DNA of 64,000 nucleotides from Pseudomonadota bacterium (lineage in GTDB: Bacteria > Myxococcota_A > UBA796 > SXON01), in assembly GCA_030684355.1 (NCBI GenBank), contig JAUXTN010000067.1, forward strand, positions 62,001-126,000, read 5' to 3'. Of this stretch, positions 16,165 to 26,362 are shown one piece after another (position 1 is the stretch's first letter; every line of letters begins with the position of its first letter). Under the pieces are notes generated by a model that saw nothing but the letters and a program-made list of their open reading frames with translations, was not told the DNA's origin and made no database searches. The translations under genes were made by a program, and so were the position numbers.

Positions 16165-16254
16165 CTCCGAGGGGTTCCGCGCCGTTCCGCGGGCCTCCGC
16201 GCTCCTCCGCGACCGGCTACGGAGCCGTGCGGAGGGGTGCGGAGCCCTGCGGAG
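16165..16254. repeat. Helically phased inverted hexamer array before the defence operon
   Basis: Hexamers recur exactly every 10 bp. Left side: CTCCGA 16165, TTCCGC 16175, TTCCGC 16185, CTCCGC 16195, CTCCGC 16205. Right side, in the opposite sense: ACGGAG 16219, GCGGAG 16229, 16239 and 16249. The four-base linkers differ and do not pair, so a plain RNA stem explains it poorly. One face of the helix would present nine sites, five in one sense and four in the other. It ends 43 nt before the start of the helicase gene. A multi-site operator is the simplest reading. Confidence 0.8.
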
Positions 16255-16296
16255 CTACGTCCCGAACACGCATCCACGAGTAGAGGAGGCACACGC

Positions 16297-19200
16297 ATGA
16301 CCCGGCCTTCCCCCACCCGGATCCTCCGCAACGTCGGCAACGACCGCGTGATCGACTTCCTCCGCGCGACGGTCACGCGGGGCACCCAGGTAGACGTTGC
16401 CACGACCGCCCTGTCGATCTTCGCCCTCGGTGAGTTGCTCCCCAAGCTGGAGGGAGCTTCGGCGGTCACCATGATCGTCCCCTCCGACGGTCTCGATCCC
16501 GCCTCGCTCCTCGGCGACGCCCACGATCGCGCCGCGCGCAACGGCCTCCAGGCCCGCTGGGTCGCCCGGCGAGCATCCCGATGGCTCGCGAGCGGCGTCC
16601 GGCTGCGCGCCGCGAACGACGGCGTCGCTCAATCGGCGGTGATCGTCTCGACGAAGGAAGGCGTTCCCTCGGCGGCGGTCACCGGAAACTGCCCGCTCAC
16701 TTCCGCGGGCTTGGGCCTCGCCCCCTCCAAGCGCGTCTCCCTCGTCCAGGCCGCTGAAGACGAGGACCTCGCCGCCGCCTATCGCGAGTGGTTTCAAGCG
16801 ATGTGGTCGTCCCTTCCCGCGAGCACCGGCGATGCGCTCACCCCGGCCCTCGCCTCCCTCTCGTCGCATACCCCGCCGTCCCGGGTGTACCTCGCGACCC
16901 TCGCCCAGATGTTCCACGACACCTTTGGCGCCTTCGACGAGGAGCAGGTTGTCCGCTCGGCCACGGGCATCCGCGACACCGTGGTCTGGAAGAAGCTCTA
17001 CAGGTTCCAGCGCGATGGCGTGGTGGGCGCCATCGACAAGCTCCAGCGCTTCGGCGGTTGCATCATCGCGGACAGTGTCGGCCTCGGAAAGACGTTCGAA
17101 GCCCTGGCCGTGATCAAGTACCACGAGCTCCGGAACGACCGGGTGCTCGTGCTCTGTCCGAAGCGGCTCAGGGACAACTGGACGATCTACCGGTCGAATG
17201 ACCGGCGAAACGTGCTGCTCGCCGATCGCCTGAACTACGACGTGCTGAACCACACCGATCTTTCCCGCGAGGGCGGCCTCTCGGGAGACATCGACCTCGA
17301 CCACGTCAACTGGGGGAACTACGACCTCGTCGTCATCGACGAGTCGCACAACTTCCGAAACAAGCCCGCCTTGAACCAGCGTGACACCCGATACGAACGC
17401 CTCATGAGCAAGGTGATCAAGGCGGGCGTGAAGACCCGCGTGCTCATGCTGTCGGCCACCCCCGTCAACAACCGCATCGCCGACCTCAAGAACCAGATCG
17501 CGTTCGCGACAGAGGGGGACGACCGCGGACTCGCGCATCACGGCATCGCCAGCATCGAGTCGACCACGACCCTGGCTCAGAAAGCGTTCAACCAGTGGCT
17601 GAAGCTCGACTCGGGCGATCGCACCGCGCCGAGGCTCCTCGACATGCTCGGCTTCGACTACTTCAAGCTTCTTGACCTGCTCACCATCGCGCGCTCGCGC
17701 AAGCACGTCGAGAAGTACTACGGGACGGGAGAGACGGGGAAGTTCCCGACGCGCCTCGCGCCGATCAACGCCCAGACCGACGTGGACACCCAGGGCGGCT
17801 TCCGGCCCATTCGGGAGATCAGCGACGAGATCCGCAAGCTCACCCTCGGCTCGTACGCACCCCTCCGCTACATCCTGCCGGGCAAGCTCAAAGAGTACGA
17901 CGCGAAGTACAGCACGGCGGTGAAGGGCGGGAAGGGCACCTGGCGGCAGGTGGACCGGGAAGAGAGCATGGTCAACCTGCTCAGGGTCAACGTGCTCAAG
18001 CGCATGGAGAGCTCAGTGGTCGCGTTCGCGCTCACGGTCGGCCGACAGTTGGCGGACGTGGAGCGCTTGCTCGAACGCCTGCAGTCCGCCACCGGCAGCG
18101 TCGAGGAGCTCTCGATCGAGGACGTGGACATCGAGGACCCGACCTACGAGACCCTGCTCGTGGGCCGCAAGGTGAAGGTGCTCCTCCAGGACGTTGACCG
18201 TCTGAAGTGGCGGCAGGACCTGCAAGAGGATCGCAACCGGCTCGCGACCCTGCTCTCCGCCGCGAAGGCCGTCACCCCCGACCGCGACGCCAAGCTCGAA
18301 CGCCTCAAGCAGATCGTCCGCGATAAGATCGTGAGGCCGCTCAACCCGGACAATCGCAAGGTGATCGTCTTCACCGCCTTCGCCGACACCGCCGAGTATC
18401 TGTACGAGAACCTCGCCGGGTGGGCGCTGCGCGAGTTCGGGATTCGCGCGGCGATCGTGACCGGCGGCGGCGCCAACCGGACCAACCTCGCAGGCGCACG
18501 GAGCGACCTGGCCGCCATCCTGACGGCCTTCTCTCCCCGGGCCAAGGAGCGCCCCGCTGACCTCGCCGGCGAGGGGGACATCGACCTCCTGATCGCGACG
18601 GACTGCATCTCCGAGGGGCAGAACCTCCAGGACTGCGATTTCCTGGTGAACTACGACATCCACTGGAACCCCGTCCGCATCATCCAGCGCTTCGGCCGTA
18701 TCGACCGGATCGGCTCCAGGAACGACGTGATCCAACTGGTGAACTTCTGGCCGAACATCGAGCTGGAGGCCTACATCAACCTGGAGTCGCGGGTGCGAGG
18801 GAAGATGGTCCTCCTCGACATCTCGGCCACGGGAGAGGAGAACATCATCGACGGAAACGGCCCTGCCGCGATGAACGACCTCGAGTATCGTCGCAAGCAG
18901 CTCCTGCGCTTGCAGGACGCCGTGATCGACCTCGAAGACCTGTCGGGTGGCATCTCCATCACCGACCTGACCTTCAACGACTTCCGCATGGATTTGGCCG
19001 GAGTCTCGATGGAGGAACGCGAACGACTGCGCGCGCTCCCGCTCGGGACCATGGGCGTCGTCCCCATCGGCCCTAGTGCCGACGACGGCGGTGGCCCTGG
19101 CGCCATCTTCTGCCTCCGCGCCGAGACACCGCGCGCCATCGCCGCCATCGAGCCCGGCTACCCGCTCGCGCCCTACTTCCTCGTGTACGTCGGCCGCTCC

Positions 19201-19530
19201 GGGGCCGTGGAGCTCCCACACGCCCAGGCGCGCCAGGCGCTCGATCGGATGCGACGCCTGTCGATGGGTCGCGATGCAATCGACGTGGGCGCCTGCGCGG
19301 TGTTCGACGTGAGCACCGAGAACGGGCTCGACATGAACGCGTACACCGACGCGCTCGCCCGCGCGGTGGCCTCGATCGTAGGGAGACGGGAGGAGCGTGC
19401 CGTGGAGAGCCTGTTCCGGCCGGGCGGAACGCACGCCCTGGACGGGGAGTTCCCGGGCGTGGACGACTTCGAGGTGGTGGCGTGGATGGCGCTCGTTGGC
19501 GGAGACAAGCCGGGCGAGAGGGCGACATGA
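16297..19530 (+). CDS. SNF2-type helicase of a type III-like defence operon
   Basis: ATG 16297 with GAGGAGG upstream gives 1077 residues. An N-terminal PLD-like region (NVGNDRVIDFLRATVTRG..., about 10-150) precedes a superfamily 2 helicase core: Walker A ADSVGLGKT (near 258), Walker B DESH (near 348), motif III SATPVNN (near 386) and motif VI QRFGRIDRIGSR (near 800). The C-terminal 200 residues are unassigned. Helicases of this build occur next to DUF4391 and type III Mod/Res genes, as here. It probably moves or remodels DNA for the nuclease complex. Its stop overlaps the next ATG (ATGA). Confidence 0.82.
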   Translation: MTRPSPTRILRNVGNDRVIDFLRATVTRGTQVDVATTALSIFALGELLPKLEGASAVTMIVPSDGLDPASLLGDAHDRAARNGLQARWVARRASRWLASGVRLRAANDGVAQSAVIVSTKEGVPSAAVTGNCPLTSAGLGLAPSKRVSLVQAAEDEDLAAAYREWFQAMWSSLPASTGDALTPALASLSSHTPPSRVYLATLAQMFHDTFGAFDEEQVVRSATGIRDTVVWKKLYRFQRDGVVGAIDKLQRFGGCIIADSVGLGKTFEALAVIKYHELRNDRVLVLCPKRLRDNWTIYRSNDRRNVLLADRLNYDVLNHTDLSREGGLSGDIDLDHVNWGNYDLVVIDESHNFRNKPALNQRDTRYERLMSKVIKAGVKTRVLMLSATPVNNRIADLKNQIAFATEGDDRGLAHHGIASIESTTTLAQKAFNQWLKLDSGDRTAPRLLDMLGFDYFKLLDLLTIARSRKHVEKYYGTGETGKFPTRLAPINAQTDVDTQGGFRPIREISDEIRKLTLGSYAPLRYILPGKLKEYDAKYSTAVKGGKGTWRQVDREESMVNLLRVNVLKRMESSVVAFALTVGRQLADVERLLERLQSATGSVEELSIEDVDIEDPTYETLLVGRKVKVLLQDVDRLKWRQDLQEDRNRLATLLSAAKAVTPDRDAKLERLKQIVRDKIVRPLNPDNRKVIVFTAFADTAEYLYENLAGWALREFGIRAAIVTGGGANRTNLAGARSDLAAILTAFSPRAKERPADLAGEGDIDLLIATDCISEGQNLQDCDFLVNYDIHWNPVRIIQRFGRIDRIGSRNDVIQLVNFWPNIELEAYINLESRVRGKMVLLDISATGEENIIDGNGPAAMNDLEYRRKQLLRLQDAVIDLEDLSGGISITDLTFNDFRMDLAGVSMEERERLRALPLGTMGVVPIGPSADDGGGPGAIFCLRAETPRAIAAIEPGYPLAPYFLVYVGRSGAVELPHAQARQALDRMRRLSMGRDAIDVGACAVFDVSTENGLDMNAYTDALARAVASIVGRREERAVESLFRPGGTHALDGEFPGVDDFEVVAWMALVGGDKPGERAT

Positions 19531-20564
19531 CGAAGCTGGTCCCCGCCGGGGAGCAAGTCGTGGTCGAGATCCGCGCGCTGATCGACGCCGCACGTCGGCG
19601 CGCCGCCGCGGCGGTCAACGCGGAGCTGACCCTGCTTTACTGGCGGATCGGGCAACGCATCCGCGTGGAAGTCCTCAACGGGGTGCGCGCGACCTACGGC
19701 GAGGAGGTCATCAAGACCTTGGCCGAAGGGCTGACTCAGAGCTACGGCAGGGGTTGGGGAGCGCAGCAGCTGCGGTACTGTCTCCGCGTCGCCGAGGCGT
19801 TTCCCGACGAGCAGATTGTAAACGCGCTGCGTTTACAATTGAGCTGGACCCACCTCCGGGCACTCGCGTACGTCGATGACCCGCTGAAGCGCGAGTTCTA
19901 TGCCGAGATGTGCCGCATCGAGGGGTGGTCGGCCCGCCGCCTGCAGGAGCGTATGGGCGCGCAGCTCTTCGAGCGCACCGCGATCTCGCGGAAGCCGGAG
20001 GAGACGATGCGCCTGGAGCTGGCCCAGCTGCGACAGACGCAGGACCTCACGCCCGCGATGGTGTTGAAGGACCCCTATCTGCTCGACTTTCTGGGCCTGA
20101 GCGATCACTACCTGGAGCGCGACCTCGAAGACGCCATCCTGCGGGACATCGAGCAGTTCTTGCTCGAGATGGGGGCCGGCTTCACCTTCGTGGCCCGCCA
20201 GAAGCGGATCCAGGTCGACGAAGACGACTTCTACATCGACCTGCTGCTCTACAACCGGCGCCTCCGCCGCCTCGTGGCGATCGAGCTGAAGCTCGACAAG
20301 TTTCGCCCCGAGCACAAGGGCCAGATGGAGCTGTACCTTCGCTGGCTTGCGCGCCACGAACAGGAGCCCGGCGAGCAGCCGCCGATCGGCATCATCCTGT
20401 GTACCGGGCGAAAGAAGGGCCAGATCGAGCTGTTGGAGCTCGACCAGGCAGGGATCCACGTGGCCGAGTACCTCACGGTTCTGCCGGCGCCCGATGCGCT
20501 GGAGGCCCGGCTTCAGCAGGCAATCGACGACGCGAGAAAGCGCCACGGCGGCGACGGCGCATGA
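19527..20564 (+). CDS. DUF1016/YhcG-family PD-(D/E)XK nuclease
   Basis: 345 residues starting at the ATGA overlap. The N-terminal half (LLYWRIGQRIRVEVL..., SYGRGWGAQQLRYCLRVAEAF, QLSWTHLRAL) is the DUF1016_N helical region. The C-terminal half holds the nuclease core: FVARQKRIQVDEDDFYIDLLLYNRRL, then AIELKLDKF, giving the D...ExK pattern. YhcG-type nucleases are common in defence islands. Placement between helicase and DUF4391 suggests it supplies extra cleavage activity to this operon. Stop and next start overlap (ATGA). Confidence 0.9.
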   Translation: MTKLVPAGEQVVVEIRALIDAARRRAAAAVNAELTLLYWRIGQRIRVEVLNGVRATYGEEVIKTLAEGLTQSYGRGWGAQQLRYCLRVAEAFPDEQIVNALRLQLSWTHLRALAYVDDPLKREFYAEMCRIEGWSARRLQERMGAQLFERTAISRKPEETMRLELAQLRQTQDLTPAMVLKDPYLLDFLGLSDHYLERDLEDAILRDIEQFLLEMGAGFTFVARQKRIQVDEDDFYIDLLLYNRRLRRLVAIELKLDKFRPEHKGQMELYLRWLARHEQEPGEQPPIGIILCTGRKKGQIELLELDQAGIHVAEYLTVLPAPDALEARLQQAIDDARKRHGGDGA

Positions 20565-21313
20565 CCGCCGACGACGTGATTCGCGCCTTCGGGCTCCCAG
20601 CGAGCGCCCTGCAGCGCACGCCTGTACCGAAGGAGGCCATCGCAAGGCGGGTGATGGGCAGCGACCGCCGCGCCCTTCTGGATGGGCTGCGAAGTCTGGT
20701 CTGGGTGGCGGTCATCAAGCCGGGGAGCGTGGCGATTCCCGCGTTCAGCGATGCCACCCGCGACTACGGGGAAGTGCTCGTCTTCCGGGCGACGCTGCGG
20801 CCGGGGGTGACCTCCGCCCGCGTGGTCGGCCCGATCCACCGCGCCGTGAGCTACCCGACCGCGGTCGTGGCCGAGGGCGACGAGGGCGTGTCCGTGTCCT
20901 TCGCGCACGTGCGCCGACACGAGCGCAGGCCGGACGCCGTCGTGATGGACGGCGAGGTGCGCCTGGTGCCGTTGCGGGACGAGGAGGCAGACGGCCACTT
21001 CCTCGCCTCGCTGCCGGTCGCGGCCAGCTCCGGCACGCATCTCCACGCGCTGTACGAAGGGTGGGTGGAGCGCGCCGAGGCGCTCGCCGTCAGCCGCGTC
21101 ACCGGCGCGTTTCGTCCGCCGACCGGTCCCGAGGCCGCCCAGGTTCGGCGAGAGCGCTTCCATACCGTCCTCGCGCTCGACGAGACGATCGCGGCGAACG
21201 TCCGGTTGGCCCAGCGGGCGCGCGCGCTCGCGGAGCGGGTGAGCCTGAACAATCAAATCGCGGAGCTGCGGGAGCGACGATCGGCGCTGATCGCGCTGCT
21301 TACGGCGTCGTGA
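20561..21313 (+). CDS. DUF4391-domain protein
   Basis: 250 residues from ATG 20561. The segments LPASALQRTPVPKEAI, VGPIHRAVSYPTAVV and a C-terminal coiled coil (LNNQIAELRERRSALIALL) fit the DUF4391 family, whose members sit beside the helicase and type III Mod genes in many genomes; this assignment is from memory of the family. No nuclease or ATPase motif is visible, so an adaptor or inhibitor role is possible. A 52-nt gap to the Mod gene follows, the largest gap in the operon. Confidence 0.68.
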   Translation: MTADDVIRAFGLPASALQRTPVPKEAIARRVMGSDRRALLDGLRSLVWVAVIKPGSVAIPAFSDATRDYGEVLVFRATLRPGVTSARVVGPIHRAVSYPTAVVAEGDEGVSVSFAHVRRHERRPDAVVMDGEVRLVPLRDEEADGHFLASLPVAASSGTHLHALYEGWVERAEALAVSRVTGAFRPPTGPEAAQVRRERFHTVLALDETIAANVRLAQRARALAERVSLNNQIAELRERRSALIALLTAS

Positions 21314-21365
21314 CGGGATAGTTGCTGGGGCCACGTCTCACGCCGAGCCAACCGGAGCCCCACGC

Positions 21366-23297
21366 ATGGACAAGATCGAGCCGAACGACGAACACGCGAC
21401 CAGCGGGAGCATCGTGGCGGAGAACGTGGCGGCGCTGCGCGCGCTGTTCCCCGAGGCCTTCGGCGAGGGAGGCATCAAGTTCGACGTGCTCAAGCAGCTC
21501 CTCGGCGGCCCGCTCGACGACGGCGAGGAGCGCTACGGCCTCTCGTGGCACGGGAAGAAGCGGGCTCGTCAGATCGCGCTGACCCCCTCGCTCGGCACGC
21601 TGCGGCCGTGCCCCGATGAGAGCGTGGACTGGGAGACGACGAACAACATCGTCATCGAAGGGGACAACCTCGAAGTGCTGAAGCTCCTCCGGAAGAGCTA
21701 CGCGGGCAAGGTGAAGCTGATCTACATCGACCCGCCGTACAACACGGGCAAGGACTTCGTGTATCCCGACGACTTCGCGGACGGCGTAGGGAACTACCTG
21801 CGGATCACCGGGCAGGTCGGGGACGACGGCGGGAAGATCACGAGCAATACGGAGTCATCGGGCCGGTTCCACACGAACTGGCTGAACATGATGTATCCGC
21901 GGTTGAAGGTGGCGAAGGAGTTGTTGTCCGAGGATGGGGCCATCTTCATCAGCATCGACGACACCGAGATTCGCGACTTGAAGGCCGTCTGCGACGAGGT
22001 CTTCGGCGAGTCCAACTTCGTCGTGCCTGTGATTTGGCAGAAACGGGTGACACCGGAGAATCGACGGGCGTTCTCGGTAGAGCACGACTATGTCCTCTGC
22101 TACGCTCGGTCGGCCGAGGTTTTCGGCGAGACGCGACGGCTATTGCCGCTGACGGACGAGGCAAGAGACCGCTATCGCAATCCAGACAAGGATCCGCGAG
22201 GGGACTGGCTCTCCGTGCCTGCGATTGCTCAGGGAGGGCATGGGACAAAGTCGCAGTTCTACCAACTCCTGACCCCTGATGGCCGGTTGCTCGACCCGCC
22301 CCCGGGCTGCTGCTGGCGCTACAACCAGGAGCGGATGACGCGCGAGATCGCTGATAATCGCATTTGGTTCGGCGCCTCAGGCGGCGGTGTACCGCGGATC
22401 AAGAAGTTTCTCGACGAAACAAGGCAAGGCATCACTCCATCCACACTTTGGTTCGCGGAGGAGGTCGGGGCAAACGAGGACGCCAAGAAGGAGGTCAGCC
22501 GCCTGCTCGACGGGGCCGTGGTCTTCGACAACCCAAAGCCCACGGGCCTTCTTAGGCGCATGCAGGACATTACCACCGAGGCGGGAACGAAGGACATCAT
22601 CCTCGACTTCTTCGCTGGCTCCGGCACCGCCGGCCACGCGGTGATGGCCCAGAACGCCGCGGACAACGGCACCCGCCGCTACATCTGTGTGCAGCTTCCC
22701 GAACCCCTGGATCCGGAGAACAAGGACCAGAAGCCGGCCGCCGACTTCTGCGACAAGCTCGGCAAGCCGCGCACCATCGCCGAACTCACCAAGGAGCGCC
22801 TCCGCCGTGCCGGCAAGAAGATCAAGGCGGAGAACAAGCTTTTCCGCGGCGACACCGGCTTCCGCGTGTTCAAGCTCGACTCAAGCAACCTCAAGCCCTG
22901 GGATCCGCGCCCGGATGACCTGCCGAACGCAGTGACGGACTGGATCGAGAACATCCGCCCCGGCCGCACGGAGCAGGACCTGCTCTATGAGCTCCTGCTC
23001 AAGCTCGGCCTCGATCTGTGCGTCCCCGTCGAGGTCCGCACCATTGCCGGCAAGGCCGTCTACAACATCGGCGCGGGCACGCTGATCGTGTGCCTCGACA
23101 AGTCGATCACCCGCGCGGATGCCGAGCCCCTGGGGCTGGGCCTCGTCCAGTGGGCGAAGCAGCTCGCCCCCGCCGGCGGCACGCAGTTCGTGTTCCGCGA
23201 CTCCGCGTTCGCCGATGACGTAGCCAAGACCAACCTCGACGCGATCCTGCGCCAGAACCTCCCGGACGACGCGCTCGCCGCCGTCCGCAGCCTGTAG
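21366..23297 (+). CDS. mod: Type III restriction-modification methyltransferase (Mod)
   Basis: 643 residues. DPPYNTG at 122-128 is catalytic motif IV; FFAGSGTAGHAV near residue 415 is the SAM-binding motif I. The order IV before I marks the beta class used by type III Mod subunits, which methylate adenine N6. The middle 250 residues between the motifs include the target recognition region (about 215-350), and the codon use there is a little less GC-rich, as expected for a swapped specificity region. It pairs with the Res gene starting 8 nt later. Confidence 0.93.
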   Translation: MDKIEPNDEHATSGSIVAENVAALRALFPEAFGEGGIKFDVLKQLLGGPLDDGEERYGLSWHGKKRARQIALTPSLGTLRPCPDESVDWETTNNIVIEGDNLEVLKLLRKSYAGKVKLIYIDPPYNTGKDFVYPDDFADGVGNYLRITGQVGDDGGKITSNTESSGRFHTNWLNMMYPRLKVAKELLSEDGAIFISIDDTEIRDLKAVCDEVFGESNFVVPVIWQKRVTPENRRAFSVEHDYVLCYARSAEVFGETRRLLPLTDEARDRYRNPDKDPRGDWLSVPAIAQGGHGTKSQFYQLLTPDGRLLDPPPGCCWRYNQERMTREIADNRIWFGASGGGVPRIKKFLDETRQGITPSTLWFAEEVGANEDAKKEVSRLLDGAVVFDNPKPTGLLRRMQDITTEAGTKDIILDFFAGSGTAGHAVMAQNAADNGTRRYICVQLPEPLDPENKDQKPAADFCDKLGKPRTIAELTKERLRRAGKKIKAENKLFRGDTGFRVFKLDSSNLKPWDPRPDDLPNAVTDWIENIRPGRTEQDLLYELLLKLGLDLCVPVEVRTIAGKAVYNIGAGTLIVCLDKSITRADAEPLGLGLVQWAKQLAPAGGTQFVFRDSAFADDVAKTNLDAILRQNLPDDALAAVRSL

Positions 23298-23305
23298 GGG
23301 GCGCC

Positions 23306-26300
23306 GTGGCCGTCCAGTTCCACTACGAGCCCACGCTCGACTACCAGCTCGCCGCAATCGACGCGGTCTGCGACCTGTTCCGTGGGCAGGAGATCTGCGA
23401 GCGGGAGTTCACGGTCGCCCGCCTCACCAACCAACTCTCCATGGGTTTTATTGAGACCCCCAAGGGCATCGGCAACTGGCGTCGCCTGCACGACGACCAG
23501 CTCCTCGTCAACCTGAAGGCGGTCCAGGCCAAAAACTACATCCCCCAGGCCGAGAAGATCGAGAGCCCCGACTTCACCGTCGAGATGGAGACCGGCACGG
23601 GAAAAACCTACGTTTACCTGCGGACGATCCTCGAGCTGAACAAGCGCTATGGGTTCAAGAAGTTCGTCATCATCGTGCCCTCGGTCGCCATCAAGGAGGG
23701 GGTGTTCAAGTCGCTCACCGACATGGACGCCCACTTCAAGCAGCTCTACGGTGGCGTGCCAATCCAATCGTTCGTGTACGACAGCGCCCGGTTGGAGCAG
23801 GTACGCGACTTTGCCACCAGCGCGCAGATCCAGGTGATGGTCGTGACGGTGGGCGCTATCAACAAGCTGGGGGACGAAGCCGACGACGCAGAGGCGGAGG
23901 CCGCGGGAAAGAGGAAGCCCAAGGCGTCCAACGTCATGTACCGGCAGAACGAGAAGGTGAACGACGACCGGCCGATCGACCTCGTCGCCGCTACGAACCC
24001 GATCGTGATCGTGGACGAGCCGCAGAGCGTCGACGGCGGCGCCTTGGACAGCGTCAAGGGCGGGCAGGGCCGCAAGGCGATCGCGCGCATGAACCCCATG
24101 TGTACCCTCCGGTATTCCGCCACCCACGCCTACAAGCACCACATGGTCTACCGGCTCGATGCGCTCGCGGCCTACGAGAAGCGGCTCGTAAAACGCATCG
24201 AGGTCGCGGGAGTCGAGGTGGAGTCGGCCCACAACCGTCCGTTCGTGCGCCTCGTCCGCGTCACCCAGCAGGGTGGACGCCTCGTCGCCAAGGTCGAGGT
24301 CGCTGTCCAGGGCGCAACCTCCGTACAACGGAAGGAGATCGCCGTCGAGGATGGGGAGGACCTGGAGGATCGCACCGGGCGCGCCGTGTACAAGGGCGTG
24401 CGGATCGGGGAGATCCAGCGCTCGCCCGTCCGAATGGAGCTGCGGCTGGACGGGGCGGAGGTGTGGCTCAACGAAGGCGAGGCGCATGCCGAGGTGGGCG
24501 TCGCCGACGTCAAGCGCGAGATGATCCGCCGCACCATCAAGGAGCACCTCGACAAGGAGCTGAAGAACACGCGCCACGGCATCAAGGTGTTGAGCCTCTT
24601 CTTCCTCGACGAGGTGGCGAACTACCGGAGCTACGACGCCGAAGGGCAGCGGGTCGATGGGCCGTACGTCAAGATCTTCGAGGAGGAGTACCGGCGGCTC
24701 GCGCGGAACCCCACCTACTCGACGCTCTTCCAGGACGTCGACGTGACCATGGACGCGTCCCAGATTCACGGTGGGTACTTCTCCATCGACCGCAAGGGCG
24801 GGAAGGTGGCCAGCACCCCCTTCGAGGAGCGCGAGGTCAAGAAGTCCGCCGGAAAGGACGCCGCGGACAATGACACCTACTCCCTGATCATGAAGGACAA
24901 GCAGCGCCTCCTCGATCTCGGAACCAAGCTCAAGTTCATCTTCAGCCACTCGGCGCTCCGCGAGGGTTGGGACAACCCGAACGTGTTCCAGATCTGCGTC
25001 CTACGCGGGATGACGGGCGACCGGGAGCGCCGGCAGTCTGTGGGACGCGGGATGCGCCTGTGCGTGGATCAGACCGGCCAGCGGGTTCGCGGCGAGGTCA
25101 ACCTTCTCACGGTGATCGCCGACGAGAACGTCGAGAGCTTCGCCGCCGGGCTCCAGGCGGAGATCGAGGCCTCCACGGGGATCAAGTTCGGACAGGTCGA
25201 GCGCGAGGCCTTCGCGGTGATCGTCCGAACGTCGGACGACGGCACCAGTGCTCCCATCGGTGTCGCGGCCTCGAAGCTCCTCTGGGCTGCGTTGAAGGCC
25301 AAGGGCTATGTCGAAGCGTCCGGGCGCGTCACCGACACCCTTCGCCGCGCGCTGCGAGACAAGCAGTTGGAGCTACCGCCGGAGTTCGAGTCCGAGCGGG
25401 AGGCGATCGACGCCCTGCTCCGACGCTGTGCCGGCAAGGTCCAGATCGCGGACGCCGACAAGAAGCACACCGTGAAGCCCCGCAGCGAGATGCTGCACAG
25501 CGAGGACTTCAAGGCCCTTTGGGACCGCATCAAGCACAAGACCACCTACCGGGTGGAGTTCGACGCCGGCAAGCTGATCGCCGACTGCGCGAAGGGTGTC
25601 GCCGACCAACCGAGGATCGCGCAGAGCCGTCTGCGGACGGTCAAGGCGTCGCTGGAGCTGTTGAAGTCCGGGGTCGAGAGCCGCGTCAAGGCGGAGGAGT
25701 TCGGTGCGATCGTGAAGGAGGCCGACGTGGACCTCCCCGACATCCTCACCGAGCTGCAGGATCGCACCCAGCTCACGCGGCGAAGCATCGCGCGCATCCT
25801 CGGGGACAGCGGGCGCTTGGAGGATTTTCACCGCAATCCTCAGCAGTTCATCGACGGGGTGACCGAGGTCGTCAACCGCACCAAGCGGCTCGCGCTGGTC
25901 GAGGGCATCAAGTACGAGCGCGTGGGCGCCGACGAATACTACGCGCAGGAGTTGTTCGAGAGCGAGGAGCTCACCGGGTACCTCGGGCGCAACGTGCTCG
26001 AAGGCACGAAGCGCTGCGTGATGGACGCGGTGATCTACGACTCCGAGGGCGTCGAGAAGCACTTCGCCGAGCAGTTGGAGATCAACGAGGCGGTCAAGGT
26101 GTACGCCAAGCTCCCCCCCTGGTTCAAGGTGCCGACGCCGCTCGGGAGCTACAACCCCGACTGGGCCGTGCTCGTCAACGACGCCGACGGAGAGCGCCTC
26201 TACCTGGTGGTCGAGACCAAGGGGAGCCTGTTCATGGACGACCTCCGCGACAAGGAGAGTGCGAAGATCGCCTGCGGGAAGGCGCACTTCAAGACGCTGT

Positions 26301-26362
26301 TCGTGAATGAACCTCGGGCTCGGTATCAGGTGGGCCGGACTTTCGAGGACGTGATGAAATGA
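23306..26362 (+). CDS. res: Type III restriction enzyme subunit (Res)
   Basis: GTG 23306 with AGGGGG just upstream gives 1018 residues. Superfamily 2 motor: METGTGKTY (94-102), VIVDEPQ (about 235-241), SATHAYK, and LREGWDNPNVFQICVLRG plus RRQSVGRGMR for motifs V and VI. The C-terminal nuclease is PD-(D/E)XK: YNPDWAV then LVVETKG (near 968-974). It cuts DNA after meeting unmethylated sites together with Mod. Full length, no broken motif. Its stop overlaps the start of the RloC-like gene (ATGA). Confidence 0.93.
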   Translation: MAVQFHYEPTLDYQLAAIDAVCDLFRGQEICEREFTVARLTNQLSMGFIETPKGIGNWRRLHDDQLLVNLKAVQAKNYIPQAEKIESPDFTVEMETGTGKTYVYLRTILELNKRYGFKKFVIIVPSVAIKEGVFKSLTDMDAHFKQLYGGVPIQSFVYDSARLEQVRDFATSAQIQVMVVTVGAINKLGDEADDAEAEAAGKRKPKASNVMYRQNEKVNDDRPIDLVAATNPIVIVDEPQSVDGGALDSVKGGQGRKAIARMNPMCTLRYSATHAYKHHMVYRLDALAAYEKRLVKRIEVAGVEVESAHNRPFVRLVRVTQQGGRLVAKVEVAVQGATSVQRKEIAVEDGEDLEDRTGRAVYKGVRIGEIQRSPVRMELRLDGAEVWLNEGEAHAEVGVADVKREMIRRTIKEHLDKELKNTRHGIKVLSLFFLDEVANYRSYDAEGQRVDGPYVKIFEEEYRRLARNPTYSTLFQDVDVTMDASQIHGGYFSIDRKGGKVASTPFEEREVKKSAGKDAADNDTYSLIMKDKQRLLDLGTKLKFIFSHSALREGWDNPNVFQICVLRGMTGDRERRQSVGRGMRLCVDQTGQRVRGEVNLLTVIADENVESFAAGLQAEIEASTGIKFGQVEREAFAVIVRTSDDGTSAPIGVAASKLLWAALKAKGYVEASGRVTDTLRRALRDKQLELPPEFESEREAIDALLRRCAGKVQIADADKKHTVKPRSEMLHSEDFKALWDRIKHKTTYRVEFDAGKLIADCAKGVADQPRIAQSRLRTVKASLELLKSGVESRVKAEEFGAIVKEADVDLPDILTELQDRTQLTRRSIARILGDSGRLEDFHRNPQQFIDGVTEVVNRTKRLALVEGIKYERVGADEYYAQELFESEELTGYLGRNVLEGTKRCVMDAVIYDSEGVEKHFAEQLEINEAVKVYAKLPPWFKVPTPLGSYNPDWAVLVNDADGERLYLVVETKGSLFMDDLRDKESAKIACGKAHFKTLFVNEPRARYQVGRTFEDVMK

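Noticed and set aside
22034..22279. Small plus-strand frame inside the mod gene
   Set aside because: Falls in the target-recognition region where base composition is more even; no start signal.
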